From contig VBKY01000182.1 of NCBI GenBank assembly GCA_005879255.1, forward strand, positions 1 through 7,644: 7,644 nucleotides of DNA. The letters run 5' to 3'. The notes under the pieces were generated by a model. It ran no database searches. It had not been told where the DNA came from and was given only the letters and a program-made list of their open reading frames with translations. Shown in pieces: positions 5,564 through 7,644 of this stretch (within the stretch, counting starts at the first letter, position 1; every line of letters starts with the position of its first letter). The DNA comes from Deltaproteobacteria bacterium. Its GTDB lineage: Bacteria > Desulfobacterota_B > Binatia > UBA9968. Made by a program: the position numbers and the translations under genes.

Positions 5564-6084
5564 TCTTCTGCCGGCGGTCTCAAGTAGTCGGGCAGATTGG
5601 CGCGAATTCGCTTCAGCGCTTCGCCGACGTTCGAAAACACTCTTTCCTCAACTAATTGACCGTTCACCCAGTAGTCCAAGGATGGCGCGTCGGTAAAATT
5701 GACATCGATGTAGCGTTCACCGATCGGCTCACCGGTGATGATCACTCGGACGGAATAGCCCGCATCGATGACGATGCCCCGTGTGCCTGGCGGAAGCGGC
5801 AGACTGCTTTTGATCTTGGCCAACTTTTCCGGCGGATAGGTACCCACGTCCAGTGAGTAGTAACCCCACGCGCCGGGACCAACGGACATTCCATTGAGGA
5901 TCTTAGAATTGATGTCGACCAGATTCTTGGCGGCTTGATCTTGGTTGTAGTTCTTAAGCAGCTCATAGGCCCACTTCTCGATGATGCCCTTAATGGGTTC
6001 GGCGGATTTGTCCCGTTCCTTGACCGGTCCGCGATCGATCCACCACTTAGTCTCTTCGAAGTTCGTTGTTTTTTCGTCTGCCAT
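5560..6084 (-). CDS. Uncharacterised 174-residue protein downstream of the NMT1-like gene
   Basis: I do not recognise this protein. It is soluble in appearance: no signal peptide, no membrane segment and no cysteine. An acidic and charged N-terminus (MADEKTTNFEETKWW) is followed by a predicted helical region (about 28-65). A segment rich in Gly and aromatic residues (67-84: SVGPGAWGYYSLDVGTYP) is followed by a likely beta-rich core (102-150: GIVIDAGYSVRVIITGE, RYIDVNFTDAP, DYWVNGQLVEERV) and a helical end (153-168). The core suggests a compact alpha/beta fold, perhaps a small ligand-binding domain. The start is the only Met near the front, and its ribosome binding site is weak. It follows the NMT1-like gene after a 42-base gap and should share its transcript. 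Its stop overlaps that of the convergent FmdB-type gene by four bases. Confidence 0.75.
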   Translation of the reverse strand: MADEKTTNFEETKWWIDRGPVKERDKSAEPIKGIIEKWAYELLKNYNQDQAAKNLVDINSKILNGMSVGPGAWGYYSLDVGTYPPEKLAKIKSSLPLPPGTRGIVIDAGYSVRVIITGEPIGERYIDVNFTDAPSLDYWVNGQLVEERVFSNVGEALKRIRANLPDYLRPPAED

Positions 6085-6097
6085 TGAGTCCGGCCAA

Positions 6098-6117
6098 CCG
6101 ATTTAACTCAGAATCGG
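6098..6117 (-). other. Hairpin in the gap between the NMT1-like gene and the 174-residue gene
   Basis: CCGATT (6098-6103) and AATCGG (6112-6117) form a perfect 6-bp stem with an 8-base loop, in the 42-base gap. No T run follows, so it is not a normal terminator. It may stabilise or partly separate the two messages, or shape translation of the downstream gene. A second, shorter repeat (TGAGT/ACTCA, 6085-6089 and 6106-6110) overlaps it and would form an alternative structure covering the downstream start region. Confidence 0.4.
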
Positions 6118-6126
6118 AGCCGCTCC

Positions 6127-7119
6127 TCAGATCTTGAATTCCTCGAGCGTGCTCTTCGCAAAAAGCGACTCCACCTCAGGCCGCTTGCTGATCAGGCCCT
6201 GCTCATAAGTGTATTGTACGAGCGTCTCCAGGATGTGGCGATTCGCTTCCAAACCATAAGCCCACGCATTTGGGCCGAGAACTTCGCGCTCTTTTTCTAT
6301 CTCGTCGATAGACCACGCCAGCATATATTTGAGCGCGGAGAATTCGTACATCGCGTCCTGACAAAGCCGTTTGGCTTCATCAAATGCCTTGAAAAGACTC
6401 CGGGCGATCCACGGATGCTTTTCGTACACCTCTTCGCGCATAACCACCGTGTGCATGATCGGAAAAATCTTCGTGCGCTTAAAGTATTCCTGTTCCACTT
6501 CGCGGAAGTTGGGGATCAAGCGCCGCACCTTGGGGTGGCGGCGCACAAACGGCGACGGCATGTGCGCCGAAATCATCGCATCGATTTCGCCATCCTCGAG
6601 CATGCCGGAAAGAGTCTTGTCAGGCGGAATGGGTTGAATATCGATATTGGCCGGCAGATTGTGCTTGACCTTGTCCTGGCGTCCGGGATGTTCTTCGCCG
6701 CCGGTAAACCACGTCATTTTTTCCGGCGGCACGCCGTACTCATGCTGCAAGATGCCGCGGGCCCAAGTGGCCATCGTGATCTGGTACTCGGGCACGCCGA
6801 CTCTCTTGCCCGCCATATCGGCTGGTTTTTTTATTGCCGAATCGGTGTTGATGTATATGCACGAGTGGCGAAAAGTTTTCGATGGAAAAACTGGTATACC
6901 AATCAATCGTGGCGCGCCTTTATCGCGCGCTATCAAAAAGGAACCCGTGGACATTTCCGCGACGTCGAACTCGCCATAGCGCAGCATGCGCCAAAAAGTC
7001 TCTTCGACGCGTAGCGGTAAGTACGTCAGATCCACTCCTTCAACTTCAACCCGGCCATCCTGCAACGCGCGTGTCCGGTCATAATCCCAGCACGCCAATG
7101 TCAAACGGATTTTCCCCAT
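6127..7119 (-). CDS. 4,5-dihydroxyphthalate decarboxylase-like / NMT1-type binding-fold protein
   Basis: I chose the ATG at 7119-7117, giving 330 residues, because AGGAG at 7129-7125 lies five bases before it. A reading eight codons longer has no such signal. The protein has the two-lobed periplasmic-binding fold of the NMT1/THI5-like group and resembles proteins annotated as 4,5-dihydroxyphthalate decarboxylase (Pht5) or ABC transporter substrate-binding protein. Typical blocks are LTLACWDYDRTRALQDGRV (7-23), FDVAEMSTGSFL (51-62), FPSKTFRHSCIYIN (78-91), ADMAGKRVGVPEYQITMATWARGIL (100-124), TWFTGGEEHPGR (136-147) and LEDGEIDAMISA (174-185). There is no signal peptide, so it is probably cytoplasmic, which favours an enzyme or cytosolic binding protein over a transporter component. 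The substrate cannot be told from sequence; aromatic acid turnover is one option. It is the middle gene of a three-gene minus-strand cluster. Confidence 0.85.
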   Translation of the reverse strand: MGKIRLTLACWDYDRTRALQDGRVEVEGVDLTYLPLRVEETFWRMLRYGEFDVAEMSTGSFLIARDKGAPRLIGIPVFPSKTFRHSCIYINTDSAIKKPADMAGKRVGVPEYQITMATWARGILQHEYGVPPEKMTWFTGGEEHPGRQDKVKHNLPANIDIQPIPPDKTLSGMLEDGEIDAMISAHMPSPFVRRHPKVRRLIPNFREVEQEYFKRTKIFPIMHTVVMREEVYEKHPWIARSLFKAFDEAKRLCQDAMYEFSALKYMLAWSIDEIEKEREVLGPNAWAYGLEANRHILETLVQYTYEQGLISKRPEVESLFAKSTLEEFKI

Positions 7120-7124
7120 GACTG

Positions 7125-7129
7125 CTCCT
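7125..7129 (-). promoter_or_regulatory. Ribosome binding site that fixes the start of the NMT1-like gene
   Basis: AGGAG on the minus strand ends five bases before the ATG at 7119-7117. The in-frame ATG further upstream (7143-7141) would place this site inside the coding region, so the shorter protein is preferred. Confidence 0.75.
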
Positions 7130-7151
7130 TGTCGCTTTCTCAAGACCTATT

Positions 7152-7358
7152 CTAGTCGTGGTGATCCATAGCAGCGAGGAATTGATTAGCGCCAATTACG
7201 AATTGCTCTTTTTCTCCTTGAAGCACGACCGCGGCTTCACCGGAAGCAAGCGTGGTGCGGCACTGAACGGTGTAAGGTTTTCCCTTGAACATCACTCGCT
7301 GGCCGGGACCAAAACCTTTCAGCTTTTCGTGGTCTTGCTGCGGATCGATCCTCTCCAT
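7152..7358 (-). CDS. Uncharacterised 68-residue small protein, first in the NMT1-like cluster
   Basis: I do not recognise this protein as a named family. After a polar N-terminus (1-14), residues 15-62 alternate short hydrophobic strands and turns (GFGPGQRVMFKGKPYTVQC, EAAVVLQGEKEQFVIGANQFLAAM). That is the look of a small SH3-like or KOW-like beta barrel. This fold is inferred from pattern only. It ends in DHHD. There is no signal peptide or membrane segment. A stop codon lies four codons upstream in frame, so ATG 7358 is the first possible start, but no good ribosome binding site precedes it; the GTG-ATG pair at residues 22-23 is an alternative. The NMT1-like gene begins 32 bases after its stop, so the two are probably co-transcribed. 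Confidence 0.65.
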   Translation of the reverse strand: MERIDPQQDHEKLKGFGPGQRVMFKGKPYTVQCRTTLASGEAAVVLQGEKEQFVIGANQFLAAMDHHD

Positions 7359-7431
7359 GGGTTGGTTTCATAACATATCGGCGCGCAAAGCTTAAATCGC
7401 CAAAGCACTATCTCGCATAGAGGTCGCGAAA

Positions 7432-7460
7432 TTGACATCAGCAAAACCCAAGAATAGAGT
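7432..7460 (+). promoter_or_regulatory. Sigma-70-type promoter of panE
   Basis: A perfect TTGACA (7432-7437) is followed after exactly 17 bases by TAGAGT (7455-7460), which matches the -10 consensus at four of six positions. Transcription starting near 7467 would leave a leader of about 16 bases containing GGGAG (7471-7475). It lies in the 124-base region shared with the divergent minus-strand cluster, for which I saw no convincing promoter. Confidence 0.55.
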
Positions 7461-7482
7461 TACGCGGGATGGGAGAAAAATC

Positions 7483-7644
7483 ATGCGTATCGCCGTGATG
7501 GGCGCTGGCGCGGTGGGCGGATATTTCGGTGCGCCGCTGGCTCGCGGCGGACACGAGGTCGTCTTTATCGCTCGTGGCCGACATCTTGAAGCGCTGCGAC
7601 GCGACGGACTGCGAGTGATTAGCCCTTTCGGAAACCTGCATATC
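7483..7644 (+). CDS. panE: 2-dehydropantoate 2-reductase (ketopantoate reductase), 5' part
   Basis: The first 54 codons are present and the frame is open at the right edge. The protein begins MRIAVMGAGAVGGYFGAPLA, the Rossmann-fold opening with the G7-x-G9-x2-G12 dinucleotide loop. HEVVFIARGRHLEALRRDGLRV follows, in which Arg31 after the second strand suits NADPH binding in the PanE/ApbA family. The family reduces ketopantoate to pantoate in pantothenate/CoA synthesis. Many relatives in environmental bacteria act on other 2-keto acids, so the substrate is less certain than the fold. GGGAG at 7471-7475 is seven bases before the ATG. It is divergent from the NMT1-like cluster and probably driven by the promoter at 7432-7460. 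Confidence 0.85.
   Translation, partial: MRIAVMGAGAVGGYFGAPLARGGHEVVFIARGRHLEALRRDGLRVISPFGNLHI

Noticed and set aside
6214..7014. Plus-strand open frame of 266 codons opposite the NMT1-like gene
   Set aside because: It is antisense to a clear family protein and its translation has the irregular composition of a shadow frame.
7359..7431. Promoter for the minus-strand three-gene cluster
   Set aside because: Candidate boxes such as TTGGCG near 7405 have poor -10 partners at acceptable spacing, so none is listed.
7438..7641. Minus-strand 67-codon frame at the right edge
   Set aside because: It is antisense to the start of panE and its promoter region, and has no supporting signal.

Overview
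This window is gene-dense bacterial chromosome with moderate-to-high GC. It contains no RNA gene, insertion sequence, phage gene or CRISPR array that I can see. The gene mix suggests an uncultured proteobacterial or deltaproteobacterial-type lineage (Binatota/Desulfobacterota-like). The signs are a Do-type HtrA protease, a RibB fused to a dead GTP cyclohydrolase II domain, an FmdB zinc ribbon, a leaderless NMT1/Pht5-like binding-fold protein and a small protein ending in an FENVCEMLGYDAGYMREGLLRWK-type block. The placement is an inference from family resemblance only.

Left third (1-3437), all on the minus strand. Reading in the direction of transcription, an uncharacterised 184-residue protein is followed 13 bases later by a DegP/HtrA periplasmic protease, whose ribosome binding site begins right after the upstream stop codon. 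The protease ends at a strong hairpin terminator (1321-1371). Then comes a divergent paralog of the YchF/OLA1 P-loop NTPase with an intact C-terminal TGS domain but altered nucleotide-binding motifs. At the extreme left a well-formed promoter and ribosome binding site lead into a gene cut by the window edge. A 16-bp palindrome overlaps the -35 box of that promoter.

Centre (3438-5563). A possible small secreted protein (minus, GTG start, clear signal peptide) faces away from a plus-strand pair. The first of the pair is a RibB (DHBP synthase) with a degenerate RibA-like C-terminal domain, the arrangement called RibBX in Proteobacteria. The second is a 69-residue FmdB-type zinc ribbon. The RibB fusion supplies the four-carbon precursor of riboflavin but should not supply the GTP cyclohydrolase step.

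Right third (5560-7644). A minus-strand three-gene cluster encodes a 68-residue small protein, a cytoplasmic 4,5-dihydroxyphthalate decarboxylase-like/NMT1-like protein and a 174-residue unknown protein. It runs tail-to-tail into the FmdB gene with overlapping stop codons. Divergent from it is the start of panE (2-dehydropantoate 2-reductase), with a good sigma-70-type promoter, cut by the right edge.

Nothing here is an obvious defence or mobile system. The most notable items are the altered YchF paralog, the dead RibA domain with an accompanying His-to-Gln change in the RibB domain, the coupled unknown/HtrA pair, the three-gene cluster with two unknown members, and the operator-like palindrome at the left edge.
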